Below are positions 52,431-61,158 of a stretch of 64,000 nt of DNA, piece after piece. The position numbers and the translations under genes were made by a program. Origin of the DNA: Arthrobacter zhangbolii (GTDB lineage: Bacteria > Actinomycetota > Actinomycetes > Actinomycetales > Micrococcaceae); assembly GCF_022869865.1 (NCBI RefSeq), contig NZ_CP094984.1:2480001-2544000 (forward strand). The letters run 5' to 3'. Under the pieces are notes generated by a model that was not told where the DNA came from, made no database searches, and saw only the letters and a list, made by a program, of their open reading frames with translations. The stretch's first letter is position 1; each line of letters starts with the position of its first letter.

Positions 52431-53079
52431 CGCGCACCGTCAGTACTATCTCGGGTGCTTCGGGGTCGCGTTCAATCTTGGAGCGGAGCCTCTGCACATG
52501 CACGTTGACCAGCCGCGTGTCGGCGGCGTGGCGGTAGCCCCACACCTGTTCCAGCAGCATTTCACGGGTGAATACCTGCCACGGCTTGCGGGCCAGCGCC
52601 ACGAGCAGGTCGAATTCCAGCGGGGTCAGCGAAATGTTGTCCCCGCCCCGGGACACGGAGTGTCCCGCCACGTCGATGGACACTTCACCAATCCGCAGGG
52701 TCTCGGGTGACTTCTGGTCCCCCGGGCGCAGCCGGGCACGGACACGGGCCACCAGTTCCGCCGGCTTGAACGGCTTGGGTACATAGTCGTCGGCACCGGA
52801 TTCGAGTCCGCGAACGACGTCGGCCGTGTCGGCCTTGGCGGTGAGCATCACAATGGGGGTGTCGGATTCGTTGCGGATCTGGCGGCACACTTCAATGCCG
52901 TCAATCCCCGGCAGCATGAGGTCAAGCAGCACCAGGTCCGGCTTGCTGTTGCGGAAAACATCCAGCGCCAAGGAGCCGTCTGCGCAGAACACCGGATCGA
53001 ATCCGTCGTTGCGCAGCACTATGCCAATCATTTCGGCAAGGGCTTCGTCGTCGTCTACGACCAGTATGCGTGCCTTCAT
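52402..53079 (-). CDS. mtrA: Response regulator MtrA
   Basis: The 225-residue OmpR-family regulator has a receiver with the acidic pair Asp9/Asp10 and phosphorylated Asp53 (LLDLMLPGIDG), and a winged-helix DNA-binding domain from about residue 130 (LTPLEFDLLVALARKPWQVF). MtrA is essential or near-essential in mycobacteria and controls wall hydrolase and replication genes. First in the mtrA-mtrB-lpqB operon. Confidence 0.97.
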   Translation of the reverse strand: MKARILVVDDDEALAEMIGIVLRNDGFDPVFCADGSLALDVFRNSKPDLVLLDLMLPGIDGIEVCRQIRNESDTPIVMLTAKADTADVVRGLESGADDYVPKPFKPAELVARVRARLRPGDQKSPETLRIGEVSIDVAGHSVSRGGDNISLTPLEFDLLVALARKPWQVFTREMLLEQVWGYRHAADTRLVNVHVQRLRSKIERDPEAPEIVLTVRGVGYKAGQS

Positions 53080-53301
53080 AACTCCCTGTTCACTGCTTGC
53101 GTCCGTCCGCGCGCAACCGCGCGCCGGGGTCAGCAGTCATAGCGGCTGCCGCTCCCCCAGGCGTGCAAAGCCGCCTAAGTCAATCCCTATCATCCTAAGC
53201 GACACAAATCCGGCCGCGGCTCGCCCCGGATGCCGAATGACCGCGCTGTCACTATAGTCGAGGTAACAAAGTCAACTGCCTGCAGGGGGATACGGGTAAA
53301 G

Positions 53302-54576
53302 ATGAGCGAGCAAGAACACAAGGGTCAGCAAGACGGACCACAGGGGCCCGTGCCGGGCCCGCCGCCGCCCCGCCTTCAGGACCAGCCCCCCGCCGCTCCG
53401 TGGAATCCTGCTCCTCCGCCGCCCGGCGCATGGCAGTCCCCGCAGGGAGGGGCGCAGCAGCCGCCGGCGAACCCGTGGGCACAGCCGCAGCAGGGCTCCG
53501 CCTGGGACAGCCCGAATCCCTATGCCGCTGCCGGCCCCGGCTTTCCGCAGCAGCACGGCTATACCCCGCCGCCCAAGCCGGGCATCATTCCGCTGCGCCC
53601 GCTCGGACTAGGGGAAATGATGGACGGTGCGTTCCAGGCCTGCCGCCGGAACGTGCTTGCCGCTTTCGGTAACTCACTGCTCATCCAGGGCATTATCACG
53701 GCCCTGACCGTCGGACTGGGCTTTGGCATGATCTCCACCCTCGAGGACGCAGCGCTGAGCGGCGCCTCGGATGATGAGCTGGCCGGCCCGGTATTGGGGG
53801 CGCTCACCGGGTTCGTCGGGCTGGGCATTATATCCCTGGTCGGAGTAATGGTGGTGCAGGGCCTGCTGGTGGTCCCGGTGGCACGGGCCACCCTGAACCT
53901 GCGGACCGGGTTCAGCCAGATGTGGCGGATTGCACGGCGGAGCATCCTCCGGTTGGCCGGACTGGCGCTGGTGCTGCTGGCAGCGTCAGCGGTTGCGGTT
54001 ACCGTCCTAGTCCTGCTGTTCAGCCTGATCATCTATCTGCTCGGAGATGCCGGGATTGCCGTGGTGGTGATAGCCGTGCTGGCCCTGGCGGCAGTCACCG
54101 CCTGGGTATCGGTCAAGCTTGCACTGGCCCCGGCAGCACTGGTACTCGAGGGCACCGGCATCTTCCGGTCCATCGCACGGTCCTGGCAGCTAACCGGCCG
54201 GAACTGGTGGCGTACCTTCGGAATCCTCATTCTCACCAGCATGATCGTCGGCATCCTGACGCAGATCCTGACCATCCCCTTCAGCTTCATCATCGGCTTC
54301 GCCGGCGCATCAACTGAGGACCCGGCCGCCCTCGTGGCCAGCAGTGTGCTGCTGATCGCCGTCACCCTGCTCGTTTCGGCCGTCGGGTATGCCTTCCAGG
54401 GCGCAGTCACGGCCCTGCTGTATGTGGACCTGCGCATCCGGCGCGAGGGATTCGATCTGGCCCTGATGAAGGACCAGGAGGGTCCGCATACCCAGGACCC
54501 CGATTTCCTTCCTGGCCGCCACGCCGTGCCTATGTCGCGTAAGGCACCCGTCGGGCCTCCCATGGGTATGCCCTAG
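53302..54576 (+). CDS. Polytopic membrane protein, glycerophosphodiesterase-membrane-domain type
   Basis: The 424-residue protein has a long Pro/Gln-rich cytoplasmic N-terminus (to about residue 90) and then about six membrane helices starting PLGLGEMMDGAFQACRRNVL. This start is typical of the membrane domain linked to some glycerophosphoryl diester phosphodiesterases (GPDP-memb) in actinobacteria; no catalytic phosphodiesterase domain is present. The ATG at 53302 follows GGGGGA; longer frames are unlikely. It heads a tightly spaced operon with DUF4129, DUF4350, moxR and DUF58 genes. Confidence 0.83.
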   Translation: MSEQEHKGQQDGPQGPVPGPPPPRLQDQPPAAPWNPAPPPPGAWQSPQGGAQQPPANPWAQPQQGSAWDSPNPYAAAGPGFPQQHGYTPPPKPGIIPLRPLGLGEMMDGAFQACRRNVLAAFGNSLLIQGIITALTVGLGFGMISTLEDAALSGASDDELAGPVLGALTGFVGLGIISLVGVMVVQGLLVVPVARATLNLRTGFSQMWRIARRSILRLAGLALVLLAASAVAVTVLVLLFSLIIYLLGDAGIAVVVIAVLALAAVTAWVSVKLALAPAALVLEGTGIFRSIARSWQLTGRNWWRTFGILILTSMIVGILTQILTIPFSFIIGFAGASTEDPAALVASSVLLIAVTLLVSAVGYAFQGAVTALLYVDLRIRREGFDLALMKDQEGPHTQDPDFLPGRHAVPMSRKAPVGPPMGMP

Positions 54577-54578
54577 GC

Positions 54579-55298
54579 ATGCTGTTCCCCGTACGGCTCC
54601 CGGCCGGTTTTCCTCTCGAACGGTTGCCTGTCCGGTTGCCGGGAGACGTTCCCGTTGAGCCGGACGCGGACCAGGCCCGTGACTGGGCGCGCGAGGAGCT
54701 GGCCGGACGGATCTATGAAGAGGCGAAGCCCGGCCTGGCGGAGCGTGTACTCCAGTCCGTGCTCGACTGGCTCGGCGACGTGCTGAACGGGTTGGGCGGG
54801 CTCGGCACCGGCCCCGGGGTCCTGATTCTCGCGGCGACCGCCGTCGTCCTGATCGCGGTCCTGGTGCTGGTGGTCCGTCCGCGGCTTAATGCAAAGGCAA
54901 AAAAGAAGAAAACGTCCGAAGTGTTCGGCTCGGATCTGGTGGAAACTGCGAACGACCACCGGGCACGCGCCGACGAAGCAGCGTCGGAACAGCGCTGGGA
55001 TACAGCCGTTGCGGAGCGCTTCCGCGCCATGGTCCGTTCCGCGGAGGAGCGCGTCATTTTCGAGGTGCGTCCGGCGCGGACAGCGGCTGAAGCCGCCACC
55101 AGCCTCAGCGGTGCTTTCCCGGGTTCCGGGACCGACATCGCATGGCTTGGTCATCGCTTCGATGAGATTCTCTACGGGGACAAGGCAGCCCGCGCCTCGG
55201 ACTACCAGCGCGCCGTTGAACTGGATTCCACCCTGATGCACACCCGGCCGGCCATGGCGGATTCCGCTTCCCTGCCCGGAATGGCGGTACCCCGATGA
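54579..55298 (+). CDS. DUF4129 domain protein
   Basis: The 239-residue protein has an N-terminal exported or amphipathic region, one membrane helix (about 87-105) followed by a basic stretch NAKAKKKK, and a C-terminal DUF4129 domain (RWDTAVAERFRAMVRSAEE, AEAATSLSGAFPG, RFDEILYGD). DUF4129 proteins accompany MoxR and DUF58 genes and often transglutaminase-like proteins. The gene starts two bases after the previous stop and overlaps the next by four. Confidence 0.87.
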   Translation: MLFPVRLPAGFPLERLPVRLPGDVPVEPDADQARDWAREELAGRIYEEAKPGLAERVLQSVLDWLGDVLNGLGGLGTGPGVLILAATAVVLIAVLVLVVRPRLNAKAKKKKTSEVFGSDLVETANDHRARADEAASEQRWDTAVAERFRAMVRSAEERVIFEVRPARTAAEAATSLSGAFPGSGTDIAWLGHRFDEILYGDKAARASDYQRAVELDSTLMHTRPAMADSASLPGMAVPR

Positions 55299-56575
55299 GC
55301 ACATCCCCCGTGCAGGATGCTTCCCCCGGGCCGGACGGCACCGGCAGCGCCCCGGCTCAGCCGGTGCCGGATCAGCCGGTGCCGGATCAGCGCGAAGCTG
55401 CAGGGCACCGCACTCCCCTGCGCAGGGCTGCTGGCTGGTTCCGGCAGCACCGTGTCGTCATTCTCCTCATCCTTCTGCTCTGCGGCATGGTGGCGCTTTC
55501 CCTGTGGGGCCGTACGGACGCGGACGGAGTTGCGCTCTCACCGGATAATCCGGCACCCGACGGCGGGATGGCCGCTGCGCAGATCCTCTCCGGCCAGGGC
55601 GTGGAGGTACTGCAGCCGCAGGACATTGACGAAGCACAGACTGCGCTGGAGGAACATCCCGGCGCCACACTGCTCTACCTTGACCCCAACGGGTTCCTGG
55701 ACAACAGCCAGATGGAGGAGCTCGCGGACGCCGCAGGCCGGACAGTGCTGGTTGCCCCCACGTTCGCGCAGCTCGCAGCCATCGCCCCGGACATCCGCCA
55801 GGCCGGGCTCCTGCCCGCCGATCCCGGGCAGCACCTCCTTGAGTCCGGGTGCCGGAACGAGGATGCACTCGCTGCAGGCAGCGTCGCCACCGGTGGCCGG
55901 ACCTACCGCGGTCCGGTGACCTGTTTTCCGTTCACGGAAGGGGGTGAATCCGACGCCGGTGAAGCTGCCGGCTCCTACGCCGCCACCCGTGACGGCTCCA
56001 CGGTTGTGCTGGGCAGCCCGGACCTTATCGCCAACAAAGCGCTGGCATCAGAGGGCAACGCCGCGCTTACGCTGCGGACCCTGGGCCCTGACGAAACGCT
56101 GGTGTGGTACCGGGCCGTTCCGGCCGATATCCCCGTCACGGACCAGCCTGCGGACCCCTTCGCCTATCTGCCGGCATGGGTCGGCCCGCTGATGCTCTGG
56201 CTTGTGCTCGTAACGGCGCTTGCCGGTTTCTGGCGCGGCCGGCGGCTCGGTCCGCTGGCGGAGGAGCCCCTGCCGGTAGTCGTCCGGTCTGCCGAAACGG
56301 CTGAAGGGCGGGCCCGCCTCTACCAGGACAGCCAGGCAGTGGACCATGCCGCCGCCACACTGCGGGCCGCGGCCATGACGCGGCTGGCTGCCCACCTGCG
56401 GCTGGGACCGGGAGCCGGCACCGAGGCCGTAACCCGCGCCACAGCCGAAGCGACCGGCCGCAGCTACGCGGAAACCGACATACTTCTCAACCAGCAAAGG
56501 CCCGGCACCGGATCCGAATTGGTCCGCTGGGCACAGGACCTGCACGACCTAGAGGAAGAAGCCACTTCATCATGA
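55295..56575 (+). CDS. DUF4350 domain protein
   Basis: The 426-residue protein has an N-terminal helix (about 50-70), an extracytoplasmic DUF4350 domain (about 85-270; PDGGMAAAQILSGQGVEVL is the family start), and a second helix (about 293-312) with a cytoplasmic C-terminal tail. A DUF4350 protein in this position usually assists the MoxR-DUF58 pair at the membrane, but the biochemistry is unknown. It is coupled by ATGA overlaps on both sides. Confidence 0.87.
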   Translation: MSTSPVQDASPGPDGTGSAPAQPVPDQPVPDQREAAGHRTPLRRAAGWFRQHRVVILLILLLCGMVALSLWGRTDADGVALSPDNPAPDGGMAAAQILSGQGVEVLQPQDIDEAQTALEEHPGATLLYLDPNGFLDNSQMEELADAAGRTVLVAPTFAQLAAIAPDIRQAGLLPADPGQHLLESGCRNEDALAAGSVATGGRTYRGPVTCFPFTEGGESDAGEAAGSYAATRDGSTVVLGSPDLIANKALASEGNAALTLRTLGPDETLVWYRAVPADIPVTDQPADPFAYLPAWVGPLMLWLVLVTALAGFWRGRRLGPLAEEPLPVVVRSAETAEGRARLYQDSQAVDHAAATLRAAAMTRLAAHLRLGPGAGTEAVTRATAEATGRSYAETDILLNQQRPGTGSELVRWAQDLHDLEEEATSS

Positions 56576-57603
56576 GCCAGCAGTTCGATACCTACCCCGT
56601 GCCGCCCGGAGCGGCTGACGGTACGGCACCGGCACCTCCGCTTCCGCCCGGAGAGGACCCGGTCCGCGCCGCGCTGACACAGGTGCGGCAGGAAGTTGCC
56701 AAGGCGGTGGTGGGACAGGACGCCGCTGTCACCGGGCTGATCATCGCGCTGCTCGCCAAGGGACACGTGCTGTTGGAAGGCGTCCCCGGCGTGGCGAAAA
56801 CACTGTTGGTCCGTACCCTCTCCGCCGCCCTTGACCTGGACACCAAACGGGTCCAGTTCACCCCGGACCTGATGCCCGGCGACGTCACCGGTTCGCTGAT
56901 TTATGACGGCCGTTCCTCGGAATTCTCCTTCCGGGAAGGCCCCGTCTTCACCAATATCCTGCTCGCCGACGAGATCAACCGGACGCCGCCCAAAACCCAG
57001 GCATCCCTGCTCGAAGCCATGGAGGAACGCCAGGTCACGGTTGACGGCGCCACCCGCAGGCTGCCCGAGCCCTTTATTGTCGCTGCCACGCAGAACCCGG
57101 TGGAGTACGAGGGAACCTATCCCCTTCCGGAAGCCCAGCTGGACCGGTTCCTGCTGAAAATGACGCTGGATCTGCCCGGCAGGGACGACGAGATTGAAGT
57201 GATCCGCCGGCACAGCAGCGGCTTCGATCCCCGCGACCTTGCCGCTGCCGGTGTCCGGGCAGTGGCCTCGGCACGCGACCTGGAGCTGGCCCGCAAGGCT
57301 GTATCCGAAGTATCCGTTGCCCCGGAGGTGCTGGCCTACATTGTGGACATTGTCCGGGCTACCCGTTCGGCGCCGTCGTTCCAGCTCGGGGTCTCACCCC
57401 GCGGCGCCACGGCGCTGCTGAATACCTCCCGCGCGTGGGCCTGGCTATCGGGCCGGAGCTTCGTGACGCCCGATGATGTAAAGGCGCTGACGCTTCCCGC
57501 CCTGCGGCACCGTGTGTCCCTGCGCCCCGAAGCGCAGATGGACGGGGTCAATGCTGACCACGTGCTGGGAAGCATCCTCTCCACCGTCCCGGTCCCCCGG
57601 TAG
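56572..57603 (+). CDS. MoxR-family AAA+ ATPase
   Basis: This 343-residue AAA+ protein has Walker A EGVPGVAKT (Lys76), the QFTPDLMPGDVTG segment, Walker B ILLADEINRTPPKTQ and the sensor-1 region VAATQNP. MoxR ATPases act as chaperones that mature or remodel partner complexes, usually with a DUF58 or VWA protein such as the one encoded next. An ATGA overlap couples it to the DUF4350 gene. Confidence 0.95.
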   Translation: MSQQFDTYPVPPGAADGTAPAPPLPPGEDPVRAALTQVRQEVAKAVVGQDAAVTGLIIALLAKGHVLLEGVPGVAKTLLVRTLSAALDLDTKRVQFTPDLMPGDVTGSLIYDGRSSEFSFREGPVFTNILLADEINRTPPKTQASLLEAMEERQVTVDGATRRLPEPFIVAATQNPVEYEGTYPLPEAQLDRFLLKMTLDLPGRDDEIEVIRRHSSGFDPRDLAAAGVRAVASARDLELARKAVSEVSVAPEVLAYIVDIVRATRSAPSFQLGVSPRGATALLNTSRAWAWLSGRSFVTPDDVKALTLPALRHRVSLRPEAQMDGVNADHVLGSILSTVPVPR

Positions 57604-57617
57604 CCGGGGCCGCGCGC

Positions 57618-58910
57618 ATGGCTGTCTCCGGCCGGTTCGTCCTTCTGGCGGCTCTGGGAACCGTTGCGGTGGTGCTGTACCCCGGCGCCGCTTCCTTCCT
57701 GCTGTGGCTGGCATTCCTGACTGCGGCGGCGGCAGCCGACCTGCTGCTGGCAGTGTCCCCCAAGAAGCTGCAGGTCCAGCGGCAGCTACCGGACAGTGTG
57801 CGCCTGACCGAGTCCGCCCTCAGCGCGCTGGTGGTGCGTAACGGCAGCGGCAGGGCGCTGCATGCGGTAATCCGCGACTGCTGGCAGCCCTCCGCCGGGG
57901 CCCGCAACCCCGAACAGCGCCTCACCGTCCCCGCAGGTGAGGCACGCAGGATGGCCGTCGATTTGGAACCCTCCCGCCGCGGTGTCCTGCGCAGCGGGTA
58001 CATCGGCGTGCGCAGTTTCGGTCCCCTGGGCCTGGCCGCCCGGCAACGGACCCTCAGCCTGCCCGGTGAGATCAGGGTGCTCCCGCCGTTTTACGCCAAA
58101 CGGCATCTGCCGTCCAAGCTGCGCCGCCTGCGTGAACTGGATGGAAACGCCTCCGTGCAGCTTCGCGGCGCAGGTACCGAGTTTGATTCGCTGCGTGAAT
58201 ACGTCCGGGGCGATGACGTACGTTCCATTGACTGGCGAGCCACCGCCCGCCGCCGCGACACCGTGGTGCGGACCTGGCGTCCGGAACGGGACCGGAGGGT
58301 AGTCCTCCTTCTGGACACGTCCCGGACCTCCGCCGCCCGGATAGATGATGAGCCGCGGCTGGACACGGGGATCGAGGCCACACTGCTGCTGGGTGTGCTC
58401 GCCGCCGGCGGAGGAGACCGGGTGGATTTCCTCGCCTTTGACCGCAGGGTCCGCGCCCGCGTGGATTCCGGCGGCAAAGGCAACCTGCTCAGCAGACTGG
58501 TCAACGCCGCCGTCCCCCTGGAACCGGAGCTTATCGAAGCGGACTTCTCGCTTCTTCCCGGGGCCGTGCACGCCGTGACGGCGCGCCGGTCCCTGGTGGT
58601 CCTGATCACCTCCCTGGATTCCGGCGCAGTGGAGGAAGGCCTGGTCCCCGTCCTCCCCCGACTTTTGGAGAAACACGTGGTTGTTGTGGCCTCGGTCCGC
58701 GACCCCGGCCTGAATGATCTGCGCACCGCCGGTGGCAGCACCCCGGCGGTGTTCCGCGCCGCAGCAGCCGAGCGTGCCCTCCTGGACCGGGCAGCGGTGA
58801 CCGAGCAGCTGCGCGCCATGGGAGCCGAGGTGGTGGACGAACCGCCGCACGAACTGGCGCCCAAACTGGCCGACATGTATATCCGGCTCAAGGCAGCAGG
58901 AAGGCTCTAG
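57618..58910 (+). CDS. DUF58 domain protein (VWA-like)
   Basis: The 430-residue protein has two N-terminal membrane helices (about 5-45), an Ig-like segment, and the DUF58 motif FDSLREYVRGDDVRSIDWRA near residue 195, followed by a VWA-like fold with LLLDTSRT as a partial metal-ion site. DUF58 proteins are partners of MoxR ATPases. The gene begins 14 bases after moxR and is followed by DUF4166 two bases on. Confidence 0.93.
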   Translation: MAVSGRFVLLAALGTVAVVLYPGAASFLLWLAFLTAAAAADLLLAVSPKKLQVQRQLPDSVRLTESALSALVVRNGSGRALHAVIRDCWQPSAGARNPEQRLTVPAGEARRMAVDLEPSRRGVLRSGYIGVRSFGPLGLAARQRTLSLPGEIRVLPPFYAKRHLPSKLRRLRELDGNASVQLRGAGTEFDSLREYVRGDDVRSIDWRATARRRDTVVRTWRPERDRRVVLLLDTSRTSAARIDDEPRLDTGIEATLLLGVLAAGGGDRVDFLAFDRRVRARVDSGGKGNLLSRLVNAAVPLEPELIEADFSLLPGAVHAVTARRSLVVLITSLDSGAVEEGLVPVLPRLLEKHVVVVASVRDPGLNDLRTAGGSTPAVFRAAAAERALLDRAAVTEQLRAMGAEVVDEPPHELAPKLADMYIRLKAAGRL

Positions 58911-58912
58911 CC

Positions 58913-59593
58913 ATGGCATCCGCGTCCATTTACCGGCAGGTCCTGGGCGCAGACTATGCCCGGTTGCAGCCTGAGCTGCAGGACTACTTCGATCCCGGCG
59001 AGGGGGCCGGCCAATACGGAGCAGGCAGCGGCATCTTCGCCCGGGCCGGATGTCCGCGTCCGTGGCTGCGGCCCCTGCTGCGGCTGGTTCCGGTCTCCAA
59101 CGCCTTCTTCCCTGACTACGGAACCGAGGTTCCGTTCACCATCCGCAACTACCCGCACCGCGATCCCTGGGGACGTCAGGCACTCACGGCGGTGCGCTCC
59201 TTCGGATTCCCCGCGGGACCACGGATTTTCGAAGACACAACGGTGCTCACTGCACCCGGCGTCCTGACGGACTATCTGGGCAGGCAGCGGAATCTGGCCA
59301 CGAACCTGGTTCTGCAGGTCACGGATGAGGGGCATCTGCGGATGAATTCCCCGGCCAGCCGGCTTTTCCTGGGCCCGCTGCGGCTGCCGCTGCCCGGCTT
59401 TGCCGCGGCCGAAGCGCACGTTGAGCAGTGGTGGGATGAGGCTGCCGGATCCTTCCGGATCCGCACACAGGTGATCCAACGCCAGCTGGGTACCGTTTTC
59501 GAATACGACGGCATGTTTCACTACGCCCTCCGCCCGTTCGACGGCGTCCTGCCCGGCGACGTCGAACCGGACAGGTGGGAGCACCGGGTCTAG
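58913..59593 (+). CDS. DUF4166 domain protein
   Basis: The 226-residue protein begins ASIYRQVLGADYARLQPELQDYF and contains GIFARAGCPRPWLRPLL and RTQVIQRQLGTVFEYDGMF, the pattern of DUF4166 proteins. It has no clear membrane segment or catalytic motif; function is unknown. It follows the DUF58 gene by two bases and so ends the operon. Its last codons are part of a 16-base tandem duplication that places a second stop region right after it. Confidence 0.82.
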   Translation: MASASIYRQVLGADYARLQPELQDYFDPGEGAGQYGAGSGIFARAGCPRPWLRPLLRLVPVSNAFFPDYGTEVPFTIRNYPHRDPWGRQALTAVRSFGFPAGPRIFEDTTVLTAPGVLTDYLGRQRNLATNLVLQVTDEGHLRMNSPASRLFLGPLRLPLPGFAAAEAHVEQWWDEAAGSFRIRTQVIQRQLGTVFEYDGMFHYALRPFDGVLPGDVEPDRWEHRV

Positions 59594-59608
59594 GGAGCAC
59601 CGGGTCTA
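59577..59608. repeat. Perfect 16-base tandem duplication across two convergent stop codons
   Basis: GGGAGCACCGGGTCTA occurs at 59577-59592 and again at 59593-59608. The first copy carries the end of the DUF4166 gene (its TAG is completed at 59593) and the second carries the stop of the convergent methionine-synthase-like gene (CTA at 59606-59608). Confidence 0.9.
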
Positions 59609-60700
59609 GCCCTCGCCGACCACCTGATCCAGTGCGGCAGCTGTTCCGGTCAGCCGGGTGAGGACCCTGCGGGCTGTTTCCGGCGACACATCGGCAAGGC
59701 CGGAGGCGGGGGTCAGGCGGAGCGCGGGCAGGCTCGCGGCGGGAAGTCCAAGCTTGTTCCACGGGCGCAGGACACTCTCCACCAGCCGGGTGACCTGGGG
59801 CAGTTCACCGCCCTCACGCGGAACCGGCAGGATACCCAGCCACACCCGGTCTCCATCTTCCACTGCCTCGGCGATGCCCTCCCAGTCGCGGGCGGTCAGG
59901 GAGTCGGCCGCCAGCGCGACGCCCTGCGCCCCGGCCTGCCGGGCCAGTTCGAACGGTGATTTGGTGCCCTTGCGCAGCGGACCGAACGCGTCCGCCCGGG
60001 GCAGGGCGAACACCGTGTCCGCTCCGGCGGCTGTTATTGCTGAGCACATCTGTTCCCAGGCGGCGGAGACCTCCGATGACGGCACGGAGCGCAGCGTGCG
60101 GTATCCGGAGGCGGTGGGAATGCCGCCGCCCAGCACCGCGGCTATTTCCGGTTCATCCACCTGGATGGTGATCTGTGCTCCGGGAACCGATGATGCAGCG
60201 CGGGAAATATAGGATCCCACCCCGGCGACGAGTGACTGGAGCAGGTCCCGGCGGGCTCCGGCGTCGGAAAGCGCCCGCTCGCCGTTGTGCAGGTACAGGT
60301 TGGCGGCGAGCGAGAGCGGTCCGCGCAGGGAAATCTTCAGGTCCCCGCCCGGGTGTTCCCCGGCGACGTCGGCCAGGGCGTTGATGTCCTGGTTGAGCAG
60401 CGACACTGCCCTCCTGTGGTCCTTGCCTGGGCGTTCGACCAGCCGCCAGCCGTGCGGCTGGGTGTCCACGAAAATGTCCACCAGCAGGGAGGCGCTGCGT
60501 CCCACGGGATCCGCTCCGGGACCGCGCTGCGGGAGTTCAGCCAGGAAGGGAAGGTGCGGGGCACCCAGTTCGCCGCGGATCACCCGGCTGGATTCCACCG
60601 GGTCGTTTCCGGGCCAGCTGCCCAGGGCCGTCGCGGCCACCGTGCCGCTCACCGCCTCCGGGCGGGCAGCAGGCCCGGCCGGGTCAGGATGCTGCGGCAT
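59606..60700 (-). CDS. Methionine synthase-like (MetE C-terminal/UROD fold) protein, probably lacking the zinc site
   Basis: The 364-residue protein has the TIM-barrel plan of the cobalamin-independent methionine synthase C-terminal family: TALGSWPGND at the start, LKISLRGPLSLAANLYL, TIQVDEPEIAAVLGG and LRLTPASGLADVSPETA. MetE needs a His-x-Cys, a Glu and a further Cys to hold zinc. Only one cysteine is present here (EQMCSAI), so methionine synthase activity is doubtful. I chose the ATG at 60700 inside the end of the chorismate mutase gene. Related genes lie near iscS-trmU in mycobacteria, as here. Confidence 0.8.
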   Translation of the reverse strand: MPQHPDPAGPAARPEAVSGTVAATALGSWPGNDPVESSRVIRGELGAPHLPFLAELPQRGPGADPVGRSASLLVDIFVDTQPHGWRLVERPGKDHRRAVSLLNQDINALADVAGEHPGGDLKISLRGPLSLAANLYLHNGERALSDAGARRDLLQSLVAGVGSYISRAASSVPGAQITIQVDEPEIAAVLGGGIPTASGYRTLRSVPSSEVSAAWEQMCSAITAAGADTVFALPRADAFGPLRKGTKSPFELARQAGAQGVALAADSLTARDWEGIAEAVEDGDRVWLGILPVPREGGELPQVTRLVESVLRPWNKLGLPAASLPALRLTPASGLADVSPETARRVLTRLTGTAAALDQVVGEG

Positions 60701-61079
60701 CTGTTCCGCCGTTGCGGGTCTGGGAGATGGCCTGATGGTGCCGGATGACCTCACGGATGATGAAGTTCAGGAACTTCTCGGCAAAGGCGGGGTCCAGGTG
60801 CGCGTCCTCGGCCAGCCGGCGCAGGCGCGCTATCTGCGCCACCTCACGGCCGGGATCAGCCGGAGGAAGGTTGTGCTCAGCCTTCAGGTGGCCCACCCGC
60901 TGCGTGGCCTTGAACCGCTCCGCAAGCAGATAGACCAGGGTGGCGTCGATGTTATCGATGCTGCTGCGCATGGCAAGCAGTTCCGCCATCACGTCATCGG
61001 CAACCTTCCCGGAGAGGGAACTTGCGCGCGGATCGAACTCATCGTCCGAAGAATTGCTCATAGGTCCTGTCTGGCTCAT
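60684..61079 (-). CDS. Chorismate mutase (AroQ type)
   Basis: The 131-residue protein has the all-helical AroQ fold: MRSSIDNIDATLVYLLAERFKATQRVGHLKAEH with the conserved Asp and Arg/Lys, and IARLRRLAEDAHLDPAFAEKFLNFIIREVIRHH. It converts chorismate to prephenate for Phe and Tyr synthesis. There is no signal peptide, so it is cytoplasmic. Two ATG codons (61079 and 61061) are possible. It overlaps the methionine-synthase-like gene by 17 bases. Confidence 0.9.
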   Translation of the reverse strand: MSQTGPMSNSSDDEFDPRASSLSGKVADDVMAELLAMRSSIDNIDATLVYLLAERFKATQRVGHLKAEHNLPPADPGREVAQIARLRRLAEDAHLDPAFAEKFLNFIIREVIRHHQAISQTRNGGTDAAAS

Positions 61080-61158
61080 TCGTCCAGTTTAGGGTGTAGC
61101 GGCGCCCCGGCCGGAGCAGGTTACGCTGCCCTCTCCGGACCGGCCGCACCGGAACCCG

